Assembly: GCA_964036665.1 (NCBI GenBank)
Contig: OZ038528.1
Coordinates: forward strand, 2,486,501 to 2,550,500
Length of the DNA: 64,000 nucleotides
Direction: 5' to 3'
DNA from: Gordius sp. MW1
Taxonomy: Eukaryota > Nematomorpha > Gordioida > Gordea > Gordiidae
Both the position numbers and the translations under genes were made by a program. Of this stretch, positions 1 to 10,868 are shown piece by piece. The notes below the pieces were generated by a model that was not told the DNA's origin, did not search any database, and saw nothing but the letters and a program-made list of their open reading frames with translations. The stretch's first letter is position 1. Every line of letters begins with the position of its first letter.

Positions 1-305
1 TAGGCAGGCGATGTGTACCTTTTTTCTTTTTAGCATTTGTGCGACCTCGATGCTCTTCCCCGTCAACGTTTCCACATTCCAGCACGTTATTCGCATTCTT
101 TCAACAACTAATTTCCTTAACCGCCTTCGTTTTGAGTTGGGCAGTAACCCTAGTGTATTTTTCACATTGCACGGGCGGGGTATGCAGTGCGCGTCGTTTG
201 TGGAGGACGCCCTAGCCTTTTCTTGTAAAATATTGTTTAAACTAACATAATTTTGGAGTTGGTTTTTATAGCCGGTTTCCGACCTGACGCCAACCCTCCA
301 TTTTT
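1..305 (-). pseudogene. RTE-type LINE, 5' end with start of endonuclease domain, cut by window edge
   Basis: Read on the minus strand, the segment ends in a frame giving MRITCWNVETLTGKSIEV followed by KRKKVHIACL. This is the N-terminal signature of RTE-clade apurinic endonucleases (WNVxTLTGK...ELxxxLKRRKIDIxCxQETRW). The sequence upstream on that strand (roughly 300 down to 110) looks like the RTE leader, with a conserved 'CGGAAACCGGCTATAAAAACC' type stretch. The rest of the element would lie to the left of the window. Other RTE pieces occur at 5131-6240 and 39640-40241. Confidence 0.7.
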
Positions 306-1066
306 TGCACACGGACATGGGACCGTCGTAGATAGTGTTATAATGATTTCTGTAATATTACTCCAAAATTAAGAATAAACATAAGAAATAAATTGAATTA
401 AAATGTATTATTTGTAGGTCAATAAACAGTCAATTTACCTTCCTCACTAGTTAATAAATTTAAACAAACGTTAATAAATAAATATTATACAAATGTAGGT
501 ATCAATATAGTGAAATATCTAAAATCAAACCATGGTAAAGTAAAGGCTGATTTTTATTAGTATAGTATGAACTTGAAACTAATAATATATACATCAATAT
601 CTTAAAATATAATATAAAATTACAACCATGGTAATACAAAATTATTGAAAAAAGAACAAATATCTTAAATCTCTCTAGCTTGTTGGGTTGAAAGATATTT
701 TCAAGTGTTATTTGCTGAGTATTGTTATTGTTAATCTTATAATCATATATAGGCAAATCTTTATTATCAGTACATTTTGTAGTGTACAAATACCCTGAAC
801 TATCTTTTCAGCCTTTTTTTAAGCTTTGTTTTTATAGAAGTTTTAAGTATCTTAAATCTTTTGGATAAAATGGTAAAAATTCCACACTTTAAGTCCGTTA
901 GGCTAACAAATCTTTGTTTAAACTAAATGTTCTACTTTATTTGAAAATTAATTGATGTTTATTATTTATTTTATATTAATTACTAATAAAATTTTATGTG
1001 TATTATTTTGAAGTATAAGCTTAATTATAGTTTTAGAAGATTTTTACCCTCATATTCGATGTTTTT
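306..1066. other. AT-rich spacer, no gene seen
   Basis: No supported gene. Around 405-490 is a short stretch resembling the repeat also found at 24422-24797 and 53010-53650 (shared 'AGTCAATTTACCTTC'-like block). Confidence 0.5.
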
Positions 1067-1331
1067 AATGGATAAATTTTCGGGAATTGTCGAGGGTGTT
1101 AAAAAGAAATTATAATTATTATAATAATATTTCGTCCTATTTAAGGACATCTTCGGATTAAATTAAAATAGAATTACAAAATAAAATAAAATAATACAAT
1201 TAAATCGAACGTTCTAAAGGGAGGTTAATATTATAATGTAAGAAAGGATACAGGTTCTCTTTACCCATATCTTCATTGAGTGTTGGGTGTAATCTTCGAA
1301 TGAAAAAGGACTCTAGGGTTTTTCTTTCAAA
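1067..1331 (-). repeat. Left arm of PLE terminal inverted repeat
   Basis: Reverse complement of 3328-3588 with few mismatches and a short indel near 1226-1240. It begins AATGGATAAATTTTCGGG and ends CTTTCAAA. The right arm contains the stop codon of the endonuclease ORF, so the left arm is a displaced 3' end in inverted orientation. Confidence 0.9.
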
Positions 1332-2806
1332 GTCACTTATTAGATGAAAAGACAATTGACCTCCTAAACCTAGGTCCCAAATTTAGTTTTAAACCAAATA
1401 AAACCTTTCCACTAACTCAAACCATAAACAGTGTGGAAAAATTATTACACACAATAAAACAAACACAACCGGATAATAACAAGATTTTTGAAGACCTAAA
1501 CACACACATAGGACATAGGTTGAATAAAATTAGAACTCAAAAACAAAGTGCTAAAAATATATATCCAAATATCATTAAGAATATCAAAATGAACAAAGAT
1601 TTAAAAATCACTAGAGCTGATAAAGGTGGAAAAATTGTTTTAATGAATTCGGAAGATTACATGACAAAAATGTTAGCAATCTTAAATGACGAAACACATT
1701 TTATTAAATTAAATAAGGACCCCACACAAACACGGGAAAAAGCATTGAATAAAGTTTTAATTAGTTTATTCCATAAAAATCTTTTAACCAAGGAAGAATA
1801 TAATTACGTAAGAGCCTCATGTTCTCGAACCCCACAATTATACGGATTACCTAAAATCCACAAACCCAATATACCTCTAAGACCTATCATGTCAACTTAT
1901 AACGCATACAATTACAATCTCTCAAAGTATTTAATAAAATTCTTATCACCTCTCTCTAAAAACAAATACTCAATCAAAAATTCACTTGATTTTAAATCAC
2001 GTATCAGATCAATCAAACCTCCAACCAATGCATACATGATTAGTTTTGATGTTAAAAACTTATTTACACAAATACCTATATCCGAAACAATCAATATTTG
2101 CATATCAAAGTTACAAGAAAACGGGACATTACCATTTTCTTCGGAAGTTTTTAAAGATCTATTATTGTTTTGTACAAAGAAAAATAATTTTCAATTCAAT
2201 TTGGAAAATTATGATCAAATCGATGGCTGTGCCATGGGCATGCCTATTGCTCCCGTTTTGGCAAACATTTATTTATGCCACTTAGAAAACGAATTATCAA
2301 AATCTCCACTTTTCCCATCTTTTTGGAGCAGGTATGTTGACGACATATTTGCAATTTGGAATTTAGATATAGACAATGATTTAAATCAATTTTTAAATTT
2401 ATTAAATTCGTTTCATCCCAATATTCAGTTCACATACGAACTAGAAAATTATCAAGGTCTACCTTTTTTAGACATTTTAATTACTAAAAACCAGGACTCT
2501 TTTCATACCGAAGTTTATCATAAATCTACCGAATCACGATACAATTATATTCCTTTTAATAGTTTTACACCTTTTAATTTAAAAGTTAATACTTTACGTT
2601 GGCTTTTAAATAGGGCAATCAATCTATCATCCTCACCCGAGGCATTAAATAAGGAAATCATTTATTTATTTGAAACATTTAGCTTATTAAAATATCCATT
2701 TCACTTATTTTGTGATATTTTATATCAATGTTTCAATCCAAAAATAAGGCAAACTATTCGTGATAAAGTTTTTATAACATTTCCACACCATCAATATATA
2801 CCTTAA
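1331..2806 (+). CDS. Penelope-like reverse transcriptase (5' part of broken PLE ORF)
   Basis: The first in-window GTG/ATG-like start is at 1433, but the frame is open upstream to about 1331 and includes LLNLGPKFSFKP, a conserved PLE N-terminal block. The true protein therefore began earlier and is truncated here. RT motifs in order: TRADKGGKIVLM (~60 residues into the 457-aa frame), LYGLPKIHKP, motif A SFDVKNLFTQIP, motif B AMGMPIAPVLANIY, catalytic motif C RYVDDIFAIW (YVDD), then LPFLDILI and a C-terminal helical 'thumb'. After YIP the frame stops; a long open stretch continues in another frame (from ~2804 to ~2897), pointing to a frameshift. It would prime reverse transcription of the element; this copy is dead. 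Confidence 0.9.
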   Translation, partial: SHLLDEKTIDLLNLGPKFSFKPNKTFPLTQTINSVEKLLHTIKQTQPDNNKIFEDLNTHIGHRLNKIRTQKQSAKNIYPNIIKNIKMNKDLKITRADKGGKIVLMNSEDYMTKMLAILNDETHFIKLNKDPTQTREKALNKVLISLFHKNLLTKEEYNYVRASCSRTPQLYGLPKIHKPNIPLRPIMSTYNAYNYNLSKYLIKFLSPLSKNKYSIKNSLDFKSRIRSIKPPTNAYMISFDVKNLFTQIPISETINICISKLQENGTLPFSSEVFKDLLLFCTKKNNFQFNLENYDQIDGCAMGMPIAPVLANIYLCHLENELSKSPLFPSFWSRYVDDIFAIWNLDIDNDLNQFLNLLNSFHPNIQFTYELENYQGLPFLDILITKNQDSFHTEVYHKSTESRYNYIPFNSFTPFNLKVNTLRWLLNRAINLSSSPEALNKEIIYLFETFSLLKYPFHLFCDILYQCFNPKIRQTIRDKVFITFPHHQYIP

Positions 2807-2897
2807 AGTTTCATAAGAAACATAAGACACATTTTAAGGAACAACAATATGAACAACATTATAATAAGTCAGAAACCCAACAGATCTTTACTAAATA

Positions 2898-3077
2898 CAT
2901 GGGCGTACGCAGGGGGGGCAGGGGGGGGGGGGCGGCTGCCCCCCCCTAATTTATGAAAAAAAAAAATTTTCAATGCAAAAACATTGAAAAATTAAAAAAA
3001 AATTATGTTTTGCCCCCCTCTAAATGAACATTTGAACGTTTTGCCCCCCCCTAATTCAAAACCTGCGTACGCCCATG
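2898..3077. mobile_element. hAT-type MITE (CATGGGCGTACGCAGG family) inserted in the PLE
   Basis: Perfect 16-bp terminal inverted repeats (CATGGGCGTACGCAGG / CCTGCGTACGCCCATG). A perfect 8-bp target duplication ACTAAATA lies at 2890-2897 and 3078-3085. Eight-bp duplications are typical of hAT transposition. G-run and C-run tracts lie just inside each end. The insertion separates the RT from the endonuclease. Confidence 0.9.
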
Positions 3078-3099
3078 ACTAAATATTATACAAAATAAT

Positions 3100-3426
3100 T
3101 ACCAATCATCTCCTACTACAAACAACTTAATATATAAGATAACTTGTAATGATTGCAATAATTTCTATATTGGTGAAACAAAAAGAGATTTTAGAACACG
3201 ATTCAAGGAACATCTAGCGGCATTATATCGCTCAAACGCAAATTTAACCGCCGTTTCAAATCATTTATTACAACTAAATCACGGAAACAATTTAAAAACA
3301 ACCATTTTAGTTAACACCGAGACCTATTTTGAAAGAAAAACCCTAGAGTCCTTTTTCATTCGAAGATTACACCCAACACTCAATGAAGATATGGGTAAAG
3401 AGAACCTGTATCCTTTCTTACATTAA
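3100..3426 (+). CDS. GIY-YIG endonuclease domain of the Penelope-like element (3' fragment)
   Basis: The frame starts around NNLIYKITCNDCNNFYIGET and runs to LYPFLH followed by TAA at 3424-3426. The GIY-YIG core is visible as IYKITC...FYIGET with downstream R (RDFRTRFKEH) and the Glu in ETYFERKTLESFFI. In PLEs this domain nicks target DNA for insertion. It is separated from the RT frame by a frame break and a MITE. Confidence 0.88.
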   Translation, partial: YQSSPTTNNLIYKITCNDCNNFYIGETKRDFRTRFKEHLAALYRSNANLTAVSNHLLQLNHGNNLKTTILVNTETYFERKTLESFFIRRLHPTLNEDMGKENLYPFLH

Positions 3427-3714
3427 TTAACCTCCCTTTAGAACGTTCGATTTAATTGTATTATTTTATTTTATTTTGTAATTCTATTTTAATTTAATCC
3501 GAAGATGTCCTTAAATAGGACGAAATATTATTATAATAATTATAATTTCTTTTTAACACCCTCGACAATTCCCGAAAATTTATCCATTAATTATAGTTAT
3601 TTACTAAACCTGACAACCATAAATATTAATAACAATTTATTAAAATGAGGTTGTATACAATAAACAAGTCAAAAAAATGTAATTAATGCCATGGTAAAGG
3701 ATGTAAATGAAAAT

Positions 3715-3880
3715 TATTCGGGCCAGGCAGTTCGGGCAGCTGTAAAGATTCGGGCGGGCCCGGGCGGACATTTAGAAGGGTTCGAGTGGGCCTGGGCGGG
3801 CATTGAAGTTAAAATATTAAACCGGGCCGGGTTCGGGGAAAAAATTTCAAACAAACCTGACCTCTGAATGATACACTAAA
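3715..3880. repeat. GC-rich subterminal-repeat fragment of a DNA transposon
   Basis: Clustered CGGGCGG, GCCCGGGC and CCGGGCCGGG motifs in an AT-rich setting, resembling the GGCCCGG-rich ends of the hAT at 40242-41363. No clear ends or target duplication were found, so it is taken as a decayed copy. The rest of 3589-4247 shows no gene. Confidence 0.4.
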
Positions 3881-4247
3881 AATTAATATAAGTAAATGAT
3901 TCAAAAGAATTATTGATTTACAGTTAAATAATTTATAATTTCAATCAAATGCATTTTAAAAATCAAAATGATTCAAATTTAGCTTGAAGTTTTCATTCTT
4001 TATTTCAAATGGCCTAATAATAGCATTTAATTTCATTATATATGATAAAATTTGTCTCAAGTATGAAGTTTTCCTAAATATTATTAAAAAACAAATCTGG
4101 GTTAGGCTCGGCTCGGATAAAAATAACAAAATTTGGATTAAAAATTAATCGGGCATAGATAGGGCTGGGGCATAAAGGCGATTTATAAGGGGTTTGAGGG
4201 TTATTAATTAAGACATTAAATACGTATGATACTAAAAATTAAAAAAA

Positions 4248-4319
4248 GGGCCCGTCCGGGGATTGAACCCGGGACCTCTCGCACCCAAAGCGAGAATCAT
4301 ACCGCTAGACCAACGAGCC
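4248..4319 (-). tRNA. tRNA-Pro (TGG)
   Basis: The 72-nt minus-strand cloverleaf starts GGCTCGTTGGTCTAG. The acceptor stem pairs GGCTCGT with ACGGGCC (one G-U). The anticodon arm TCTCG/CGAGA encloses a loop with anticodon TGG. The T arm is CCGGG..TTCAATC..CCCGG, with the B-box GGTTCAATC, and the A-box is intact. No intron and no encoded CCA, as expected for a nuclear gene. It closely resembles the metazoan nuclear tRNA-Pro consensus, so it is probably functional. An A/T-rich tract follows the 3' end, suitable as a Pol III terminator (T-run on the minus strand). Confidence 0.95.
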
Positions 4320-5130
4320 ATAATACATTTAAATAGATGTTTTAATTATAGCGTGAATCTTGTTTTACTTTTCATTATAATTGACCTATATATTTGTCAC
4401 ATGCAGTAGACAAACTATTTACTTATTTACATACCTATGGTGTATATATTCTATAGTGTATGTTTTATATTTTAATTTTTCAGATAATTTAGATAACTCC
4501 AGTAAAAAAATTTTTTAAAAGTACGCGCTAATTCAACGAATATGTTTAAACAAAAGATTGATATTATATAAATAAAGATGCCAAAAGTTATTTGGAATTT
4601 TATTGAAGTTAGATATATAGTCTATATGTTCATTAAGGCATATGTAGTAAGAGGATATTAGTTTAGAAGCTTATATATATTGCGATATTATTAAGTTTAA
4701 AATAAAAATATTTTAAAATATTAAAAAAAAAATTTTCAAGAGGGCGAATGTAAATGGAATTTAATAAGTTTACATTAAAATTACATTATAATTGAGGCAG
4801 GTCAAACGTACAATATGAATCGGTCTAAAAAAAGTTAAATTCACCAAGATGCTAGCAACATATAGAATAGTAGGTTGTAAAATGATTCCGTCTGGCATGG
4901 AAAGCCTGGATATCAATACTGTCTTATTCCATATAAAACAAAATGTATACCCAAAAATAAGAAGCAGCATGAAAACCAAGCTAGGATCTTCCCCTTAAGC
5001 GACGCGCGCATTTTTAACCGGGAAATGTGTAGGAATAAAAGAAGGCTACAGCTTTCTCCACAAACGTAATCTGTTAAAACATAAGTTTGCATAGGATCAA
5101 TTTGGGTCATGGAATATCGGGACAATGACA
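4320..5130. other. Spacer, nothing recognised
   Basis: AT-rich with no supported exon. 4740-5130 is less AT-rich and may belong to the 5' part of the RTE fragment that follows, but shows no recognisable domain. Confidence 0.4.
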
Positions 5131-6240
5131 AGCAAGAGCAGAGAATTGCTGACGTTCTAAGATAAAAATCGATATCGCTTATAGGTGACCGAATAAATTA
5201 TATTTAAACGGCACAGAAACGTATCGGAATGGCGTCGTAGAATTTTATCGGAAGAATTTCAACATACTCTCGTCGATTAAAAAAATCAATGACAAAATTA
5301 TGGCGATACAGCTTTGTTTCAAATCTATTACCACAGACGTTCTATCAGCATACGCTCCTCAAAGTGGTTGCTTAGAGGTGGAAATAGATTGTTTTCGAAA
5401 GGAGTATGAAGATGCGCCAACTTTGGTATAAATGGGCTCATGGTTATTGGAGAGGATCTCATTGGACACGTGGGTAAATCAAGAGGAGGGTATGAAAGAA
5501 ACCACGGTGGTCAGGGTTACGGCTTAGGAAATGAAGTGATACGGAAATTTTAGAATTGCCCAAGCTTTTGACTTAGCTATTGTAAATAACTTCTCCCAAA
5601 AGAGACAGGAACATTTCATAACGTACAAAAGGGACAGCCGTACCACTCAGATAGATTTCTTTCTCGTTAACAGAACGCACCTAAAGAATATTCAAAATGT
5701 AGTGAGGACTATATATTAAAAGGTTTTAAAGGGTTGAAGATATAAAGAGTAGCGGCCACAATAAAATAGAGGAGACTAAAAGGTAATACTAATCAATTTA
5801 GGAAAGAAATAATGAGATATGCTGAAGTTAAGGAAAATACATCGTTTGATGATCAGTGGAATGTTATAGCCTGCATGCGGAAAATGGGACGTTCATTATT
5901 AGGTGAAAGCAAACCCACTAACAGAATTCGCAAGGAGTAATGGTGGTGAATGGAGAAGTACAAATATGAGAAGAAACGAAGTGATTGTACAAAGTCTGGT
6001 ATAAAAGCTAGGATAGTATGATAAGCAAGCTTAAAAAGCATAAGCTAAAAAATAGCCAAAACAAGATGTACAATGTTAAAAATAAAAAACTAAACTTAAA
6101 GGAAGGAGAAGGATTGATCTACAAAATCGCAAAGACAATAGATTTTAATTCCAAAATTAATGTAGAATGCCGGCTAATCAAGGGACTAAATGGAGAAATA
6201 CTAACACATGACAGCCATATATTACAAACACCATAATGTA
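5131..6240 (+). pseudogene. RTE-type LINE fragment: endonuclease and linker, many frame breaks
   Basis: Pieces in shifting frames match RTE endonucleases in order: NGV..FYRKNF, LSAYAPQSGCLEVE (~5345), DLIGHVGKSRGGYE (~5460), HGGQGYG (~5503), AQAFDLAIVNNF (~5560), QEHFITYKRDSRTTQIDFF (~5608). The post-endonuclease linker GLIYKIAKTIDFNS...LNGEILTHDSHI follows at ~6110-6220. The reverse transcriptase is absent. Heavily decayed. Confidence 0.75.
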
Positions 6241-6540
6241 CAAACGTAAAACATGTACATAATGGTAGAAAGGGCGAGTTTAAGGGCCTAAGTGCATGAA
6301 GGTTCATGCATCACGACAATTTATGAACCCAATAATATTTATAAATTATTAATTAAAAGAATGCCGATGAATTACGCAAAAAAGAAAATTGGTCATGCTA
6401 GTTTAGATAGGGTAATCCATGTTACTTAGTGTAGTTAATCCCTAAGTGGATCAAATTTAAGCTTAGCTTAAAATAATTTATATATTATTATACAAGTTCA
6501 AGTGCTATCCACAAACACCAAATCAAAAGGATTGGGATGC

Positions 6541-7215
6541 ACGTTTGGTTTCGCGCTCCGTTGCTTATCTCCTTTCGAGCTGCGATACCAAACAACATTA
6601 CAACCTTAGATCTTTGGTGTTTGATAAATCTGGACATGAATGGCTAGAGGCGTATCCTAGCAAGTTCTCCAATATGATGTTAGAGGATTGCGAGCTATCC
6701 TACAATATAGTACTAGGCCTTGGAATAAAATACACCAAGACATATGCCTGTAAAAATTGCAACCTGCCAGTGGATGAAGATGCACGCCACCAGTTACACT
6801 GTAGACTAAATAAATTTAGACACTTGCGACACTCTAAAATTAATTCTATTATCCAGTCAGCCCTTAGAAAGGCCATTTTCCCTCCATACTTGAACCTTCG
6901 GATCCTGTCCTTGAAGGTCGAATGCGTCCTGACGGTTCCTCGTTAGTCCCATAGAAAATGGTCTCTTTTTAAAGTGGGATTTTACATGCATAGACCTATT
7001 TGCCCCCTCTAATCTTAATTATGACCCCATGGCCCTCGCTGAAGAACGCAAGCTCCAAAAATATAAGGGCCTTTTGGACTCTAGTATTTTTATCCCAATA
7101 GTTTCCTCCTGTTCAGGATCCTATGGAAAAATGGCGTTGGCTTTATTCAAAGAAATAGGCAGGCGATCCCCTCCCTCCAAACATTCCCCCGCATTTTATT
7201 GAAACAATCAATAGC
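6541..7215 (+). pseudogene. Non-LTR retrotransposon C-terminal domain fragment
   Basis: The reading frame contains HEWLEAYPSKF, LGLGI, and a zinc-knuckle-like CKNCNLPVDEDARHQLHC followed by RHSKINSIIQSALRKA. These resemble the C-terminal CCHC plus endonuclease-like tail of several invertebrate LINEs. Downstream pieces in other frames continue with LVPWK, DLFAPSN, EERKLQKYKGL, IFIPIV and GRRSPPSK, the usual order of that tail. A frameshift occurs at ~6940. Exact clade not determined. Confidence 0.6.
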
Positions 7216-7487
7216 TATCTTAATTGCAAAATTTAATTTCAAATCTTTTTTGAATTCGTGGCCCCTTCTAAGAGGAAGATGAAGACATATTACTCATATG
7301 ATATTTTTTTAAATATAATTATTATATAATTGTATCTTTTAATACTATGTTTAGATATATATCAATAAACTAACTTCATCTTTAAAAAAAACTTTTTAAT
7401 CTTTGTTCCTGTTACTATAACTACTTATTATCTAAAAGCATTTTAACTATTTACAAAGCCTTTTGAGTGCCTCTACTAGATTATAAC

Positions 7488-9105
7488 TAGTGTTGTGACG
7501 GGCGCGCTACTGAGGAAGTATTGGGGTCTTAAGAAAAAGAGCCACACCCACACTGTATGTCTCCTTTTCTGGTGAAGACATTCAGCGTGGTTGTGTTGAA
7601 TACCGACCATTAGCTAGTCTATTATTTTTTCATAGAGACCCGATGGACCATTAGATATATGCTAAGGGGGTGTTATTAGCTAGTTGTTATTGTCATCATC
7701 ATCACACGATGTGTGCTGTTGTGCGTGCAGGCAGTCAAATTTGTTAATCTAAGCTATCCTATCTATAAAGTGTAAACTAATATTAAATTAAAGACTTTGC
7801 TAAGTACCGCACAGGACATTCAACTTTTACTTTTATTATAACAATTAAGCCAGGGGCGTACGCAGGATTGTATAATTATTTTTTTTGGGGGGGGGGGGGG
7901 GTGTAAGGGTAAGGAAGGGTTACATATCAAATAAATTGTATCTAAGCTTGGTGTTTTTGTTATGCCCCTCCAAAAATATAAGCCCTTGTAATTTTTACAC
8001 AAATTATAAATTATTTTTATCTTTCGACTAATTTTTATCTGCAACAAGTAAAAGCACAGCAAACATTTTATTTCAAATAAAAATAAACATAGTGAGTATA
8101 TAACAATATAAACTAATTATATTATTTACAGAGTGTTCCAGCTATTTAAACAAAAACTATATTTTAAATTAGCAGACGACAATTTATTTCTTTTATTAGT
8201 CAGGGTATTGACGGCGGGCGAGAATATTCTTTCGCTAGGGACTGATGTAGGGGCTTGTCCCAAATTGTGCCATTCTGGAGAGTGTTGGGTACATTTTGGA
8301 ATGGGCTTTCCACCAATCAAATATATCCATATTGGAACTCGCCAACTCCGAAAATAATCTATTAATTCCCCTTCTTTATTTGGCTTTAATTTAGCCGCCC
8401 TATTCAAATTATATAAGCATGTAATATTAAATTTTACCTTTTTAAATTATCCATAATGGATACCGACGGGAAAGCTGGCAAAAATTTTATTACATTCTAT
8501 TTGTAATTAAAAATATAAACAACCAACAAGTCGGGCTCGGTGATGGGCCCACTGGGCTAAGGGGTAAGGCAGGCTACCATAAAAAAATTATTTTTATCCA
8601 AAAAAATAGTTACGAAAAAAATTTAACCATACTAATTTTATAACCCCCTCCTTCAAAAAATCCTTCCTATGTTTCTAGGTTTTTATAAGTGTTTTAAAGT
8701 CTTTGATGTAACTAAACTATAATATTTTAACCCATTTAATTTAGTTATTAATCAAAAAACTTTTCAGGAATTTCCCGTTCTCCCCCCCCCCCCTTCTCAT
8801 TTACGCCAACGCCACTGATGTATCCACAGTGTTGCTATTTTATGTTAAAAAAAGTAAATAGTACAAAGTACCCCCTCCCCCTCATGCCTTATTCGTTTCA
8901 TCACTGTGATGGTTAATGTAACTAATGTAATGGCACATGTGGCGGTTCTATTTTAATTTAGGACCCTGGGGGAGGGAATTAGTAAAAAAAAGGGACCTTA
9001 CACTAGTCAGCGTTTTACGATGGACCTTTATAAGGGTGTGACTTCTTAATCTCTTTCTTCCTATTAAGATGCGTCTGTAAAATGGCGCGCCGCATTACAT
9101 CACTA
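7488..9105. mobile_element. hAT transposon, 1.6 kb, internally deleted
   Basis: Perfect 8-bp target duplication ATTATAAC at 7480-7487 and 9106-9113. Terminal inverted repeats start TAGTGTTGTGACGGGCGCGC and, at the other end, TAGTGATGTAATGCGGCGCG. A hAT transposase C-terminal fragment (8126-8407, minus) lies inside. A second copy is at 46058-48238 in the opposite orientation. Both carry the G-run/C-run tracts and a 'GGGGCGTACGCAGG' block near 7855. Confidence 0.9.
8126..8407 (-). pseudogene. hAT transposase C-terminal dimerisation domain fragment
   Basis: The frame contains PTSVPSERIFSPAVNTLTNK then RNKLSSANL, the conserved hAT C-terminal signature (xxSxPSERxFSxAGxxxxxxRxxLxxxxx). The catalytic N-terminal parts are absent. 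It would have mediated transposase oligomerisation. It lies inside the hAT element delimited at 7488-9105, which fixes its class. Confidence 0.85.
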
Positions 9106-9211
9106 ATTATAACCTAGAATAAATCCAACATCAAAGTCAAATGGGCTTTAACTAAGTGTTGTGTATATGAAAAATGTTATTTTTTTGTATTCTCATAACA
9201 TGTGTTTTCGA

Positions 9212-10847
9212 GGCCATGGCTACACCTACCATTTATTTTAGTAAGCGCAACCTTTTGAAAAATGCGTTTCTTATAATTACCATCACGAACACGTTCCGTA
9301 ATTTGTTTGTTTACGTGTAAAGAATAGCCATTTGTAAAACAACATGGATGACAAATGTAAAAAACATACAGTAAGTGTGTAATTACTTATAAATAGTTGT
9401 TTTAATCTAAAATTTAGGTAATGTAATTATCTAAATATTGGAATTCAAATCAAGTTTTATGTAATTAATTTTGCAAAATAATTTATGCAATTTTTCTAAG
9501 TTTTAAGTTAAATGAATATCAAAACAATTAAATTTAAATGTCTTGCACTATATATTATAAAAATGAGAATTGCATATATGTCTACGTCTAGGTTCTTATT
9601 TAACTTTATTGATAAAGCTGACCTTATTAAAAATGTATAGATAATTTTAGTAAATTTTAACACAGATGGAAGAGTTTTTGCACTATATAATATAAAAATG
9701 AGAATTGTATATATGTCTAGGTTCTTATTTAACTTTATTGATAAATCTGACCTTTAATAAATACAATAATAAATTGATAAAAGACTGTAATAAATAATTT
9801 AGTATAAAATGCATCTTTTATTAACCATAAATTATAATATCAAAATGTATACATCATTTTAATAAATTTGAGAATTTTAACACAGGTGGAAGAGTTTTTT
9901 GCACTTCAATAAGTTTGCTTTTCTGCTTAAAGATTAAACCTAAAAAACTTGTATAATATAATTAATATATATTAATTTACTAGTGTCCTTTTTCAATCTA
10001 CCATTGCCTTTCCTAAACTTTGGAGGCAATTTAATACAACTCAAATCTATTTTCAACCTAAAAAGTTTACAACAGTTTAAATTTAATTACTTTTTAGAAA
10101 AGGCTATTGAGAATCACTAACATCATACTTATTATTAACTATGTTGGATTGCCTACATCTTAATTATGAAATTAACAATAAAACTTAAGTTACTTGCAGC
10201 CATTCTGAAAATTTCAGGGACTCTACGTTCTAACATATTAGCTTTGAAATGTTCAATACCGATGAAATACATATCAAACAACTTATCATCCATCTCACAT
10301 GCTATGGAATTTAATTCTGAAGTTATGGTAATTTTTTGATTTTTGGATTTGGACAATGATCTTTCAATTGTAGGCATATGTCAATTTGAATGATAACCTC
10401 ATTTTCAGAATCCACATTAATTGGCCCAGATTTTACCTATCTCTCTGGGCATAATTTAGTGTCAAAGTATTCAATGTTGTTAAATTTCATTGTCTTAAAG
10501 AGGTGACAACAAGGCAACAATATGCTGCTTTGAAAGCCACATGAGCATGTGGTTTCTGTGATATTAAATTGCTCCCCATCAACTAGAAAACTATTATCTG
10601 ATATGTGTGAGAAATCCAAGCATAAGTTGATTTGTTCCAAAACAATTTTAAAAGCATATTTGGTTAGCTTTTCCCTAAATTTGTATTCACATGAGTTTAC
10701 AGAAAACAGCCTCTTGAATTGCGCTATTTAATTGTAACAACGACATCATAATACCGATCATTTGTTGATCGGAAAATGGTAATTATAAGAAACGCATTTT
10801 ACAAAAGGTTGCGCCTACTAAAATAAATGGTAGGTGTAGCCATCGCC
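9212..10847. mobile_element. Mutator-like element (MULE) with 72-bp terminal inverted repeats
   Basis: Perfect 9-bp target duplication TGTTTTCGA at 9203-9211 and 10848-10856. The TIRs run 9212-9283 and 10776-10847, starting GGC(C/G)ATGGCTACACCTACCA, with only a few mismatches. Inside, minus strand, is a SWIM zinc-finger coding fragment, usual at the C terminus of MULE transposases. No DDE core was found, so the copy is internally deleted. A ~140-bp block (from 'TGCACTATATATTATAAAAATG') is directly repeated at about 9543-9680 and 9681-9760. Confidence 0.88.
10437..10640 (-). pseudogene. SWIM zinc-finger fragment of MULE transposase
   Basis: The 67-aa frame includes FNITETTCSCGFQSSILLPC followed by CH, matching the SWIM pattern CxC-x(n)-CxH. 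A second minus-strand frame at 10153-10377 continues downstream (MPTIERSLSKSKNQK...) without a recognised domain and may be the transposase C terminus after a frameshift. Both lie inside the 9212-10847 MULE. Confidence 0.7.
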
Positions 10848-10868
10848 TGTTTTCGATTCGTTTAAATA

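Larger units (their letters stand above)
1067..3588 (+). mobile_element. Penelope-like element (PLE) with inverted partial copy at its 5' side
   Basis: The element encodes a Penelope-type reverse transcriptase (1331-2806) followed by a GIY-YIG endonuclease (3100-3426), the diagnostic PLE domain order. The left flank (1067-1331) is an inverted copy of the element's own 3' end (3328-3588), including the antisense of the last ~30 endonuclease codons. Penelope elements are known for such inverted or tandem partial copies (pLTR-like). The ORF is broken after 2806 and a 180-bp MITE sits at 2898-3077, so this copy cannot encode a full protein. Confidence 0.9.

Noticed and set aside
11..250. 79-codon plus-strand ORF at the window start
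   Set aside because: It is the shadow of the RTE endonuclease frame on the opposite strand.
502..789. 95-codon minus-strand ORF
   Set aside because: Low-complexity AT-rich translation, no motif, no splice or family support.
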